Source: Arthrobacter sp. (GTDB taxonomy: Bacteria > Actinomycetota > Actinomycetes > Actinomycetales > Micrococcaceae). From it: 6,426 bases of DNA. Where the stretch lies: assembly GCA_018260285.1 (NCBI GenBank), contig JAGLBH010000102.1:1-6426 (forward strand). The letters are read 5' to 3'. Position numbers and translations under genes: made by a program. Below are positions 1 to 5,411 of this stretch, piece by piece (position 1 is the first letter of the stretch; each line of letters begins with the position of its first letter). The notes below the pieces were generated by a model. The model was not told where the DNA came from. It did no database searches and saw only the letters and a list, made by a program, of their open reading frames with translations.

Positions 1-836
1 TCTCGGACCAGGTGACCACGAAGATCAGGGGCAGGGTGTCTGCGCTCGTCGGAGTGTCCTCCGGGCTGGCCACGGTGGCCAGCGCGGGAATCGTTGCGGC
101 GCTGCCTGCCGACAGCCGCGCCTTGTGGTTCATTCTGCCAGGGGCGCTGGGCGTGGCACTGGCGGCTCCGCTGCTCTTCGGGTTCAGGGATGCGCGCCGG
201 ACAGCACCCGCCGAGCCCCTCTCGGCCAGAGAAGTCCTCTCCAGCTATTGGCTCAGCCCTCGTCGGTACCCGGATTTCGCCTGGGCGTGGGCCAGCAGAT
301 TCTTCATGACGCTGTCCGTCCTTATGATCTCCCTCTACCTGTTCTTCATGATCATCGACCGCCTCGGATACAGCGTCGGTGAAGCGGGCCGTATCCAGAC
401 AATCGCACTCTCCGTGTTCTTCGCGGGCAGCGTGGTCTGTACGGTGCTCTTCGGCTGGCTGAGCGACCGCCTCGGAAAGAGAAAGGTCATCGTCTGGGTC
501 TCGGGACTCGTCTCAGCCGCAGGCATTGCCATACTCCTCCTGAGCGGCGATGTGCTGGGTTTTTATCTGGGAATTGGGGTGCTCGGCTGCGCGCAAGGGG
601 CGTATATCGCCGTCGACGTAGCGCTGATGACCGAGGTGCTTCCCAGCAAGGCGGACGCGGGCAAGGATTTGGGCATCGTCGCCCTGGCCTATCAGCTGCC
701 TCAAGTCCTGGCACCCATCGTGGCAGGGTGGGCGATTGCCGTTTCAGGGGGCAGCTTCACTGGCTTGTTCGTCGTTTCCCTGGTCGCGAGTCTGATGGGC
801 GGTCTCGCCGTCATCCCCGTGCGCTCGGTGAGGTGA
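1..836 (+). CDS. MFS transporter, C-terminal part (5' truncated by window edge)
   Basis: This is an integral membrane permease of the major facilitator superfamily; its substrate cannot be told from the sequence. The frame is open to the left edge with no stop, so the GTG at 12 is most likely an internal valine. Numbering from that codon, eight hydrophobic segments are visible at about residues 11-31, 37-57, 95-116, 130-150, 160-178, 182-204, 221-243 and 250-270. These fit helices 5-12 of a 12-helix protein. GWLSDRLGKRKV (148-159) is the MFS loop motif between helices 8 and 9. The central linker (LSPRRYPDFAWAWASRF, 81-97) and the stretch AVDVALMTEVLP followed by GKDLG resemble a group of MFS proteins common in Actinobacteria, as I recall them. 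The N-terminal half should lie outside the window. The gene ends TGA at 834-836 and converges on the next gene, with no strong terminator of its own. Family assignment is firm; the transported substrate is unknown. Confidence 0.9.
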   Translation, partial: SDQVTTKIRGRVSALVGVSSGLATVASAGIVAALPADSRALWFILPGALGVALAAPLLFGFRDARRTAPAEPLSAREVLSSYWLSPRRYPDFAWAWASRFFMTLSVLMISLYLFFMIIDRLGYSVGEAGRIQTIALSVFFAGSVVCTVLFGWLSDRLGKRKVIVWVSGLVSAAGIAILLLSGDVLGFYLGIGVLGCAQGAYIAVDVALMTEVLPSKADAGKDLGIVALAYQLPQVLAPIVAGWAIAVSGGSFTGLFVVSLVASLMGGLAVIPVRSVR

Positions 837-916
837 CGGAGGGGCGGGATGCGATCAAAGTGATTTCCGAGGGGGACCATAGGCATCTCTCTGAACTGAC
901 GGTCTAGCAGACTTAG

Positions 917-957
917 AAAACAAAAAGGAACCAGCCGCAGGATACGGCTGGTTCCTT
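917..957 (-). terminator. Rho-independent terminator of the minus-strand Tat-secreted protein gene
   Basis: Perfect 13-bp inverted repeat, arms 925-937 and 945-957, with a 7-nt loop. Read on the minus strand, the stem is followed by a run of T interrupted by single bases (TTTTTGTTTT), the classic intrinsic terminator form. On the plus strand the stem is not followed by T, so it serves the gene at 995-1636. It may block plus-strand read-through only weakly. Confidence 0.9.
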
Positions 958-994
958 CAATGGTTTCCATGGCCACAGGGGCCAGGGGGATTCC

Positions 995-1636
995 TTAGGC
1001 GATGTTGCCGGGGATGCCCTGCGAGGTGAGGAGGTAGCGCACGTCCGCGCCAGTCTGGCCTGCGGGGACAGAAGCGGTGTAGACGCAACCTTCAGCCGGC
1101 ATGGTGGCGACTGCGTTGCCGCCCAGGTCGCGGAACTTGAGCACGTAGGTGACGTTGAAGGTGACCGGCTTGTCCTGGTAGACGAAGCCAACAATGGCGT
1201 TGGAGAACGGCGAGTTGTAGCCGAACTTGTAATCGCGGAAGTTGGCCGCGAGGGTGGGGGACGCCGTGGAGCTCACAGCAAACGGCTGGTCGGCCGGGTT
1301 CGTGGTGAAGGTTCCGTTGAAGACGTGACCCATCTCCGTGGTGATGGAGACGGCAATCGGGGTGATGGTCCAGTATGCGGTCTGAGGGCTGTAGGTGACG
1401 CAGCTCTGGCTGTAGGTGCCCAGGGTCCAGTTGAGCTGGACGCTGCCGTCGGCTGCACGGGTCGCGGTCCAGGACGGAGCAGATCCACCGGTGGAGGAGA
1501 GACAGGAGGTGGTGGGGCAAGTGACCGTCGTAGTGGGGGATGCGGAGGCAGCTGGCGCTGCAGAGGCCAGGGCCACTGCGGGAACTGCCCAGGAAGCACC
1601 CTTGGCAATGTTGCGGCGTGAGATATTTGAAGACAT
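995..1636 (-). CDS. Tat-exported protein of unknown function (213 aa)
   Basis: The protein is probably exported folded through the twin-arginine pathway and released or held at the cell surface. The N-terminus has S6-R7-R8-N-I-A-K12, close to the Tat consensus SRRxFLK. A weakly hydrophobic Ala/Val/Pro stretch follows, then an AxA signal peptidase site after about A32. The mature part (about 181 residues) is rich in Thr, Ser, Val and aromatic residues, with alternating polar and apolar runs that suggest beta structure. It has four cysteines (40, 45, 79, 184) that could form two disulfides. No catalytic motif, LPXTG anchor or C-terminal helix is visible. Start choice: the ATG at 1636 has AAGGAG nine bases upstream. 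A longer frame could start with TTG at 1723, but that codon lies inside the -35 box. The gene is divergent from the Tat protein at 2027, whose leader is very similar. I do not recognise the family. Confidence 0.85.
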   Translation of the reverse strand: MSSNISRRNIAKGASWAVPAVALASAAPAASASPTTTVTCPTTSCLSSTGGSAPSWTATRAADGSVQLNWTLGTYSQSCVTYSPQTAYWTITPIAVSITTEMGHVFNGTFTTNPADQPFAVSSTASPTLAANFRDYKFGYNSPFSNAIVGFVYQDKPVTFNVTYVLKFRDLGGNAVATMPAEGCVYTASVPAGQTGADVRYLLTSQGIPGNIA

Positions 1637-1645
1637 AGAATAGTG

Positions 1646-1651
1646 CTCCTT
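1646..1651 (-). promoter_or_regulatory. Ribosome binding site fixing the start at 1636
   Basis: AAGGAG on the minus strand, with nine bases between it and the ATG. It decides between this ATG and the longer reading frame that begins at 1723. Confidence 0.85.
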
Positions 1652-1694
1652 ATTAAAAGATGTGCGATAAAATTCATCGGCTATCGCTACTTTT

Positions 1695-1723
1695 AGCATA
1701 GAGTGCAAACCGCCTGCGTTCAA
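1695..1723 (-). promoter_or_regulatory. Sigma-70-type promoter of the Tat protein gene at 995-1636
   Basis: On the minus strand, TTGAAC (1723-1718) and TATGCT (1700-1695) are separated by exactly 17 bases. These resemble the housekeeping -35 and -10 consensus. Transcription would start near 1688, giving a 5' leader of about 50 bases that contains the AAGGAG site. A second, perfect TTGACA lies upstream at 1764-1759 but has no good -10 at the right distance. Confidence 0.7.
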
Positions 1724-1872
1724 ATGAAGGGGTGCCTAAATCCATCAGGTGGTCAAAATGTCAAAAGATCATTATTAAAATATTGTGACTTTTAAATTTT
1801 AGCCCGCGCCTCGCCGCTTTTTCTCGTTGCCTTTGGCTTGCGGCTTCAATGGTCGGAAATTCACAGGATCTA

Positions 1873-1886
1873 CTACTGGCCAGTAG
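1873..1886. repeat. Perfect 14-bp palindrome, possible operator
   Basis: CTACTGGCCAGTAG is fully self-complementary with no spacer; symmetry breaks at the next base on each side. It lies about 140 bases upstream of the plus-strand Tat protein gene. The form suits a dimeric regulator, but no regulator gene is in the window. Confidence 0.35.
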
Positions 1887-2026
1887 GTGGATTCATCAGA
1901 AGATCTCTGACATACTCATTTAACGATGCTTTCAGGAAGTTCAAATCCCCCTCGTGGACACCCTGTCCTCTCAATGAGAACTGAGCACCCCCTTTTCCTT
2001 TTCCGACATGAATTGAATTAATTATT

Positions 2027-2620
2027 ATGACGCTGACGCTGAAATCTTCTAATCGCCGCACCATCCTCAAGGCGACTGCTTGGGGCGCTCCGGTAGTTGC
2101 TCTGGCCAGTGCTGCTCCTGCCGCGTCTGCATCCCCGGCTACCTCAGACATGCTGGGCAGCAGCATGATGATGAACACACCCAATGACACCCTCATCCTC
2201 GTTTTCGCCCAGGGTGTCTACGGCTATAACCTTGGCGGTTCTGACATTACGCTGTCGAACGTGTCTGTCACGGTCTGGTTGCCCGGGGCTAACAACACTG
2301 CGTTCTTGTCAGATGCCGGCGGTCAGTCAGCGGGGGACCCCAACTGGTCTGACCCTGTTGCCACGGGGCAAACGATGGTCATCGATGGAGTGACCCTCTA
2401 CGGGTACTCCACTACCTACCAGGGTGCATCCTCTACGGCCGCCACAATCGTCATGACGGCTCCTCTCCAGCTCTCGACGACCACCCCGTATTCTCAGTAT
2501 CCGGCGAACAGCCCCATTGGTCTATCGATCACGGGAATCGTCAACGGCGTGGTCAAGAATGAATTCAATTCCGGAACGGTCGTCGATAACCAGTACGTCA
2601 ATATCAATCCGATCTCATAG
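2027..2620 (+). CDS. Tat-exported protein of unknown function (197 aa), paired with the divergent gene
   Basis: Predicted Tat substrate, exported and probably extracellular or wall-associated. N9-R10-R11-T-I-L-K15 matches the Tat motif and is followed by an Ala/Val/Pro stretch with an AxA cleavage site after about A35. From the RR pair through SASP, 20 of 28 leader residues match the divergent protein at 995-1636 without gaps, and the distance from RR to the cleavage site is the same. The mature part (about 162 residues) has no cysteine. It is rich in Thr, Ser, Gly, Asn and Val and looks beta-rich; no catalytic or anchor motif is visible. The two mature domains show no obvious similarity by eye. 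Start choice: the ATG at 2027 is the only good in-frame start before the RR motif, as an in-frame stop lies at 2009-2011. It lacks a Shine-Dalgarno sequence; the preceding bases are only A/T-rich. Family not recognised. Confidence 0.85.
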   Translation: MTLTLKSSNRRTILKATAWGAPVVALASAAPAASASPATSDMLGSSMMMNTPNDTLILVFAQGVYGYNLGGSDITLSNVSVTVWLPGANNTAFLSDAGGQSAGDPNWSDPVATGQTMVIDGVTLYGYSTTYQGASSTAATIVMTAPLQLSTTTPYSQYPANSPIGLSITGIVNGVVKNEFNSGTVVDNQYVNINPIS

Positions 2621-2637
2621 TTAACAGGTGCTTCTAC

Positions 2638-2688
2638 GGTCGCGCTTCTTGGCTCTTCATGAGTCGGGGAGCGCGGCCGTTTGTTGTC
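2638..2688 (+). terminator. Rho-independent terminator after the plus-strand Tat protein gene
   Basis: Long hairpin with arms 2638-2655 and 2661-2678 and a 5-nt loop. About 18 positions pair, including several G-T wobbles; the outer half is very GC-rich. It is followed on the plus strand by the T-rich stretch GTTTGTTGTCTT. It begins 18 bases after the stop codon. The minus-strand side has no T run, so it mainly serves the gene at 2027-2620. Confidence 0.8.
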
Positions 2689-2718
2689 TTCAGGTCCATC
2701 GCCATTCCACGCGCCGCT

Positions 2719-2928
2719 TTACCGCCGGTCCTCCTGGCTGATCGGGACAGCCATCGGCGGGCGCGTCGTCGTTCCCGCGTGTGAAGTGCTGGAAGCAGAG
2801 GGAACGGAGAGCGTCTGAGGCGCCTGATCGGGTGACTTCACGGCCAGGGCGGAGGGGATGAGCGCAGCCGAGAGCAGGGCTGAGGCGATGCCCGCAGAGA
2901 GGAGCGTGGCCTTTCTGGCGTGATGCAT
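2719..2928 (-). CDS. Small secreted protein (69 aa), function unknown
   Basis: A short protein with a textbook Sec signal peptide: a basic N-terminus (H2-H3-A-R5-K6), a hydrophobic core at about 7-24, and P-S-A-L-A with cleavage likely after A29. The predicted mature peptide is only about 40 residues. It is rich in Ser, Thr and Pro, has no cysteine, and ends in a charged tail (QEDRR). This composition suggests a disordered extracellular peptide. No lipobox, sortase motif or second membrane helix is visible. Start choice: the ATG at 2928 has GAAGG nine bases upstream. A different frame starting at 2944 has no signal peptide and is judged a shadow. The gene converges with the Tat protein gene and is divergent from the DNA glycosylase gene. 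I recognise no family. It could be a chance frame, but the signal peptide together with a spaced RBS argues for a real gene. Confidence 0.6.
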   Translation of the reverse strand: MHHARKATLLSAGIASALLSAALIPSALAVKSPDQAPQTLSVPSASSTSHAGTTTRPPMAVPISQEDRR

Positions 2929-2937
2929 ATTCGTAGA

Positions 2938-2942
2938 CCTTC
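2938..2942 (-). promoter_or_regulatory. Ribosome binding site of the small secreted protein
   Basis: GAAGG on the minus strand, nine bases before the ATG at 2928. It supports the 69-residue frame over the overlapping frame that starts at 2944, whose ATG directly abuts this site. Confidence 0.55.
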
Positions 2943-2975
2943 ATGTGGGAAAAGCGAGACTAGGCCTGGGGAAGC

Positions 2976-2989
2976 CGATAGATCTATCG
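2976..2989. repeat. Perfect 14-bp palindrome, candidate operator between divergent genes
   Basis: CGATAGATCTATCG is fully self-complementary. It sits 47 bases upstream of the small secreted protein start and 95 bases upstream of the DNA glycosylase start. On the minus strand, a weak -10-like TACGAT partly overlaps its edge (2993-2988). The placement fits an operator acting on the minus-strand promoter. Confidence 0.4.
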
Positions 2990-3071
2990 TATGGGGAGCG
3001 AAACGAGTCTCAGCCCGATTCAGGTGACGCGGAGAAGTCAAGATGACAACAATTCCGTAACGCCCGCCCGA

Positions 3072-3077
3072 TAGGCT
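3072..3077 (+). promoter_or_regulatory. Putative -10 box of a leaderless promoter for the DNA glycosylase gene
   Basis: TAGGCT fits the TAnnnT form of actinobacterial -10 boxes and ends seven bases before the ATG at 3085, so transcription would begin at or next to the start codon. No Shine-Dalgarno sequence precedes the ATG, which fits a leaderless message. No good -35 is seen. Confidence 0.45.
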
Positions 3078-3084
3078 CGACGGA

Positions 3085-3735
3085 ATGACCGAGACCTCCG
3101 TCCAAGACCTCCTCGCCTCCCGCGGCACAACCTTTGCCGAGCAGGCCGGCATTGCCCTTCGCGACGAGCCCGAGCCGCTCTTCCAGCTCCTCGTCCTCTG
3201 CCTCATGCAGGCCAAGCCGATCGGTGCGAGCGTGGCTGTCGCGGCCTCCCGGGAACTCTTTCGCAGCGGGTGGACGACGCCGCAGGCACTTCAGCGCGCG
3301 CCCCGCAGTCAGATGATCGCGGCGTTCGGAAGAACCGGCTACAGGCGATACGACGTCAGCACCGCTGCTCGTCTGCCAGAAGTGGCTGGCATCGTGCTGC
3401 GCAACTACGGGGGAGACCTCCGTCTGCTCCGCGTCGCTGCCGCAGACGGCCCCGGCATCCTGGCCCTCCTCCAGAGGCTGCCCGGGGTGGGGCCAGGCTG
3501 TGCTGCGATGTTCGCACGGGAGGCTCAGGGGGTGTGGCCTGAGCTGGCCCCCTTCTTTGATGCGAAGGCCCTCGCAGGAGCGGCGAAGCTCGGGCTGCCA
3601 GAGGACCCAGAGGCGCTCGGCCGGCTGACCGCACGGGAGGAGCTTCCCCGACTGGCCGCAGCCCTCGTCTGGGTGGCCCTGGACCGCACGATCCGGACAG
3701 ATCAGGCCCCCGTCATCATCGCGGCCACGCGTTAA
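3085..3735 (+). CDS. HhH-GPD superfamily DNA glycosylase (endonuclease III-like), no Fe-S cluster
   Basis: Likely a base-excision repair enzyme that removes damaged or mismatched bases in the cytoplasm. The 216-residue protein follows the endonuclease III layout. An N-terminal helical part (about 28-60, with LVLCLMQAK in place of the usual LLSAQ region) is followed by a helical middle, then the helix-hairpin-helix L132-P-G-V-G-P-G138. F158-D159 lies about where the family's catalytic Asp occurs. Two departures are visible. The catalytic Lys that follows LPGVGR in bifunctional enzymes is Gly138 here, which suggests a monofunctional glycosylase. The C-terminus has none of the four cysteines of the [4Fe-4S] loop; the only cysteines are 39 and 139. 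The residues after Asp159 (AKA) also differ from the usual TH. Substrate is therefore uncertain, and a non-enzymatic DNA-binding role is possible. The gene is monocistronic and probably leaderless. Confidence 0.75.
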   Translation: MTETSVQDLLASRGTTFAEQAGIALRDEPEPLFQLLVLCLMQAKPIGASVAVAASRELFRSGWTTPQALQRAPRSQMIAAFGRTGYRRYDVSTAARLPEVAGIVLRNYGGDLRLLRVAAADGPGILALLQRLPGVGPGCAAMFAREAQGVWPELAPFFDAKALAGAAKLGLPEDPEALGRLTAREELPRLAAALVWVALDRTIRTDQAPVIIAATR

Positions 3736-3771
3736 AGAACCGCGGCGCCTGGAGTGATCCAGGCGCCGCGG
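3733..3771 (-). terminator. Terminator hairpin between the convergent glycosylase and permease genes
   Basis: Perfect 14-bp stem, arms 3740-3753 and 3758-3771, with loop GTGA. On the minus strand it is followed by TTCTTTAA, a moderate T tract, so it best fits termination of the amino acid permease gene. It begins four bases after the glycosylase stop and may stop plus-strand transcripts too, though no T run follows on that strand. Confidence 0.75.
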
Positions 3772-3797
3772 CGGGTGAAGGGTGCTGTAGAGGGTCT

Positions 3798-5255
3798 TTA
3801 GACCATGCCGCCCTTGTCCAGGGCGTCAGCCTTAATGCGGTTGCGCACGAGCAGCCATCCGAGGCCGAGGAGGACCACGAGGATCGGGCCGCCGACGCGC
3901 ACTGCGTAGGATGAGACGGGGTCCGTGCCGAAGCCGATCATGATGAGCACGCCGGCCAGGAAGATGAGCGCCAGGATGTTGAGCACCGGGGCGCCCTTGA
4001 GCTGGAAGTCAGGGCGTTCGATCTCGCCGCGCTTGGCCTTGCGGACCATGGCCATGTGGGCGATGAGAATCATGGACCAGACGCCGATGATGCCGAGCGT
4101 GGCCATTTCGAGGACGATATCGAAAGCGTGGGATGGCCAGAAGTAGTTGATGATGACACCCAGGAGGCCGAAGCCTGCCGTCGTGAGAATAGCCATGAAG
4201 GGCACCTGCTGCTTGTTCATCTTGTCGAGGTACTTCGGGGCGGCGCCGGCCATGGCCATGGTGCGCAGAACGCGACCGGTGGAGTACAGGCCGGAGTTCA
4301 TCGAGGAGGCCACGGCGGAGATGAGGACCACGTTCATGATGTCTGCCATGCGCACCGGGCCGAGGTGGAACCCGACGCGGTCGAGGACGGTCACGAAGGG
4401 GGACTCGTCGGCGACGTACTGAGCGGTCGGGAGGAGGAGCGCCAGGAGCGTGATCGTGCCCACGTAGAAGACGAGGATGCGCCACATGACCGAGCGAACG
4501 GCGGAGGGCATGATCTCGCGGGGGTTCTCCGACTCGCCGGCGGCGACGCCGATGAGCTCCATGGCGGCGAAGGCGAAGATGATGCCGGACATCAGCTGGA
4601 ACATGGGGGACACGCCGTTGGGGAAGAAGCCCGACGAGGTGATGTTGTGGACGCCGGCGGTGGCCTGGTGGCCGTTGCCGGAGAGGTCTGCACCCGTGAT
4701 GATGAAGTAGATGGCCACGAACATGAAGATGACGATGGCCGCCACCTTGATGATGGAGAACCAGAACTCCATCTCACCGAAGAGCTTGACGCCGATCAGG
4801 TTGATGGCCAGGGCGATCACGAGGGCGATGAGGGCGAGCTGCCACTTCGGCACCGTGTCCTTGATGCCCGGCCAGAAGGAGAGGAAGCCGGCGATGGCCG
4901 TGCAGTCCGCGATGATCGTGAAGGCCCAGTTGATGAAGTGGAACCAGCCGGTCACGTAGGCAGCGCCGTTGCCGAGGAACTCCTGGGAGTAGGAGACGAA
5001 GGCACCCGGCGTGGGGCGGTGGAGCACCATCTCGCCGAGGGCTCGCACAACGACCATGGCGACTGCGCCACAGACGATATAGGAGAAGATGAGGGAGGGA
5101 CCCGCGGTGTGCAGGCGGCCGGCGGAGCCGAGGAACAGGCCGGAGCCGATGGCCCCGCCGATGCCGATCATCTGAATATGTCGGTTCTTGAGGTGCTTGG
5201 CGTAGCCGTCGTTGGTTGTCTCGGGCGACGCAGGCCTCGTCATGGAACTGCTCAT
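3798..5255 (-). CDS. ansP: Amino acid permease, APC superfamily, AnsP-like (485 aa)
   Basis: Inner-membrane proton-coupled amino acid importer of the AAT family. H21-L-K-N-R-H-I-Q-M-I-G-I-G-G-A-I-G-S-G-L leads into helix 1, where the broken G-S-G segment binds the substrate's alpha-amino and carboxyl groups. RALGEMVLHRPTPGAFVSY (71-89) marks helices 2-3, and FAFAAMELIGVAAGESENP (227-245) is the helix 6 region and following loop. SSMNSGLYSTGRVLR (317-331) is the conserved helix 8 region. About 12 membrane segments are seen and the length is normal. By recollection the sequence matches E. coli and mycobacterial L-asparagine permease AnsP most closely, but related AAT members carry other amino acids, so the substrate is inferred. 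Start choice: the ATG at 5255 has AAGGA 11 bases upstream; a longer GTG start at 5315 has no ribosome binding site. An inverted repeat and an imperfect dyad lie upstream. No metabolic partner gene is adjacent. Confidence 0.85.
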   Translation of the reverse strand: MSSSMTRPASPETTNDGYAKHLKNRHIQMIGIGGAIGSGLFLGSAGRLHTAGPSLIFSYIVCGAVAMVVVRALGEMVLHRPTPGAFVSYSQEFLGNGAAYVTGWFHFINWAFTIIADCTAIAGFLSFWPGIKDTVPKWQLALIALVIALAINLIGVKLFGEMEFWFSIIKVAAIVIFMFVAIYFIITGADLSGNGHQATAGVHNITSSGFFPNGVSPMFQLMSGIIFAFAAMELIGVAAGESENPREIMPSAVRSVMWRILVFYVGTITLLALLLPTAQYVADESPFVTVLDRVGFHLGPVRMADIMNVVLISAVASSMNSGLYSTGRVLRTMAMAGAAPKYLDKMNKQQVPFMAILTTAGFGLLGVIINYFWPSHAFDIVLEMATLGIIGVWSMILIAHMAMVRKAKRGEIERPDFQLKGAPVLNILALIFLAGVLIMIGFGTDPVSSYAVRVGGPILVVLLGLGWLLVRNRIKADALDKGGMV

Positions 5256-5266
5256 GCGGCTCACAA

Positions 5267-5271
5267 TCCTT
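5267..5271 (-). promoter_or_regulatory. Ribosome binding site of the permease gene
   Basis: AAGGA on the minus strand, 11 bases from the ATG at 5255. The spacing is a little long but this is the only good site, and it argues against the GTG start at 5315. A closer in-frame GTG (5264-5262) would leave only two bases. Confidence 0.6.
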
Positions 5272-5293
5272 GTCTTCTGCTGGGGGAGGGAAT

Positions 5294-5308
5294 GGGCCAG
5301 TGTGGCCC
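5294..5308. repeat. Inverted repeat in the permease gene leader
   Basis: Arms GGGCCA (5294-5299) and TGGCCC (5303-5308) with a 3-nt spacer, about 40 bases upstream of the permease start. It could be a regulator half-site pair or a small hairpin in the 5' leader. Confidence 0.3.
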
Positions 5309-5324
5309 CAGACACTAGTTAGAG

Positions 5325-5351
5325 AGCCTAGTGCACTGTGTGCCACTGCAC
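5325..5351 (-). promoter_or_regulatory. Possible promoter and operator region of the permease gene
   Basis: On the minus strand, TAGGCT (5330-5325) has the TAnnnT form of a -10 box; no strong -35 is seen 17 bases upstream. Immediately adjacent, 5331-5351 is a 21-base imperfect palindrome: 8-base arms GTGCACTG and CACTGCAC around a 5-base centre, with one mismatched pair. A dyad abutting a -10 box is where a repressor would act. This is inferred from position only. Confidence 0.35.
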
Positions 5352-5385
5352 ATGAATCTCCCAGTGTGCTTTCAGTCACATGGGC

Positions 5386-5406
5386 TAAAAGAGGCCCTCT
5401 GCCTCT
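5386..5406 (-). terminator. Short terminator hairpin after the glycosyltransferase gene
   Basis: On the minus strand, arms AGAGGC (5406-5401) and GCCTCT (5395-5390) enclose a 5-nt loop and run straight into a short T run. It starts six bases after the glycosyltransferase stop codon. The stem and T run are both short, so some read-through into the permease gene on the same strand is possible. Confidence 0.5.
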
Positions 5407-5411
5407 GGCGT

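Larger units (their letters stand above)
1637..2026. other. Divergent intergenic region (390 bases) between the two Tat protein genes
   Basis: The side nearest the minus-strand gene holds that gene's RBS and promoter. Bases 1755-1800 are extremely AT-rich (7 G/C in 46), unlike the rest of the window. Further right is a perfect 14-bp palindrome at 1873-1886. From there to about 2010 the minus strand is an open frame with no recognisable start. A TAAAAT hexamer at 1776-1781 on the plus strand could be a -10 box for the gene at 2027, but it has a poor -35 and would leave a leader of more than 200 bases. No convincing plus-strand promoter is visible close to 2027. Confidence 0.6.

Noticed and set aside
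12..14. GTG at 12 as the true start of the MFS gene
   Set aside because: The frame stays open to the window edge and only about eight of 12 helices are present, so the gene must begin further left.
1637..1723. Longer start (TTG at 1723) for the minus-strand Tat protein
   Set aside because: The TTG is part of the -35 box and the extra residues would sit upstream of the likely transcript start. The ATG at 1636 has a good ribosome binding site and puts the RR motif at residues 7-8, as in normal Tat leaders.
1873..2196. 107-codon minus-strand frame as a complete gene
   Set aside because: Its N-terminal half is the antisense of the Tat leader and no ribosome binding site was seen. Only the part outside the Tat gene is kept, as a possible remnant in the findings.
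2690..2944. 84-codon minus-strand frame overlapping the small secreted protein
   Set aside because: It has no signal peptide or recognisable domain; its ATG overlaps the ribosome binding site of the better-supported 69-residue frame.
5256..5315. GTG start at 5315 for the permease
   Set aside because: No ribosome binding site precedes it, and the extra 20 residues are unlike permease N-termini. The ATG at 5255 has AAGGA upstream.
4056..5318. 420-codon open frame on the plus strand opposite the permease gene
   Set aside because: Its translation is dominated by Asp, Glu, Gly and His, the usual antisense shadow of a GC-rich gene. The minus-strand frame is a clear 12-helix permease.
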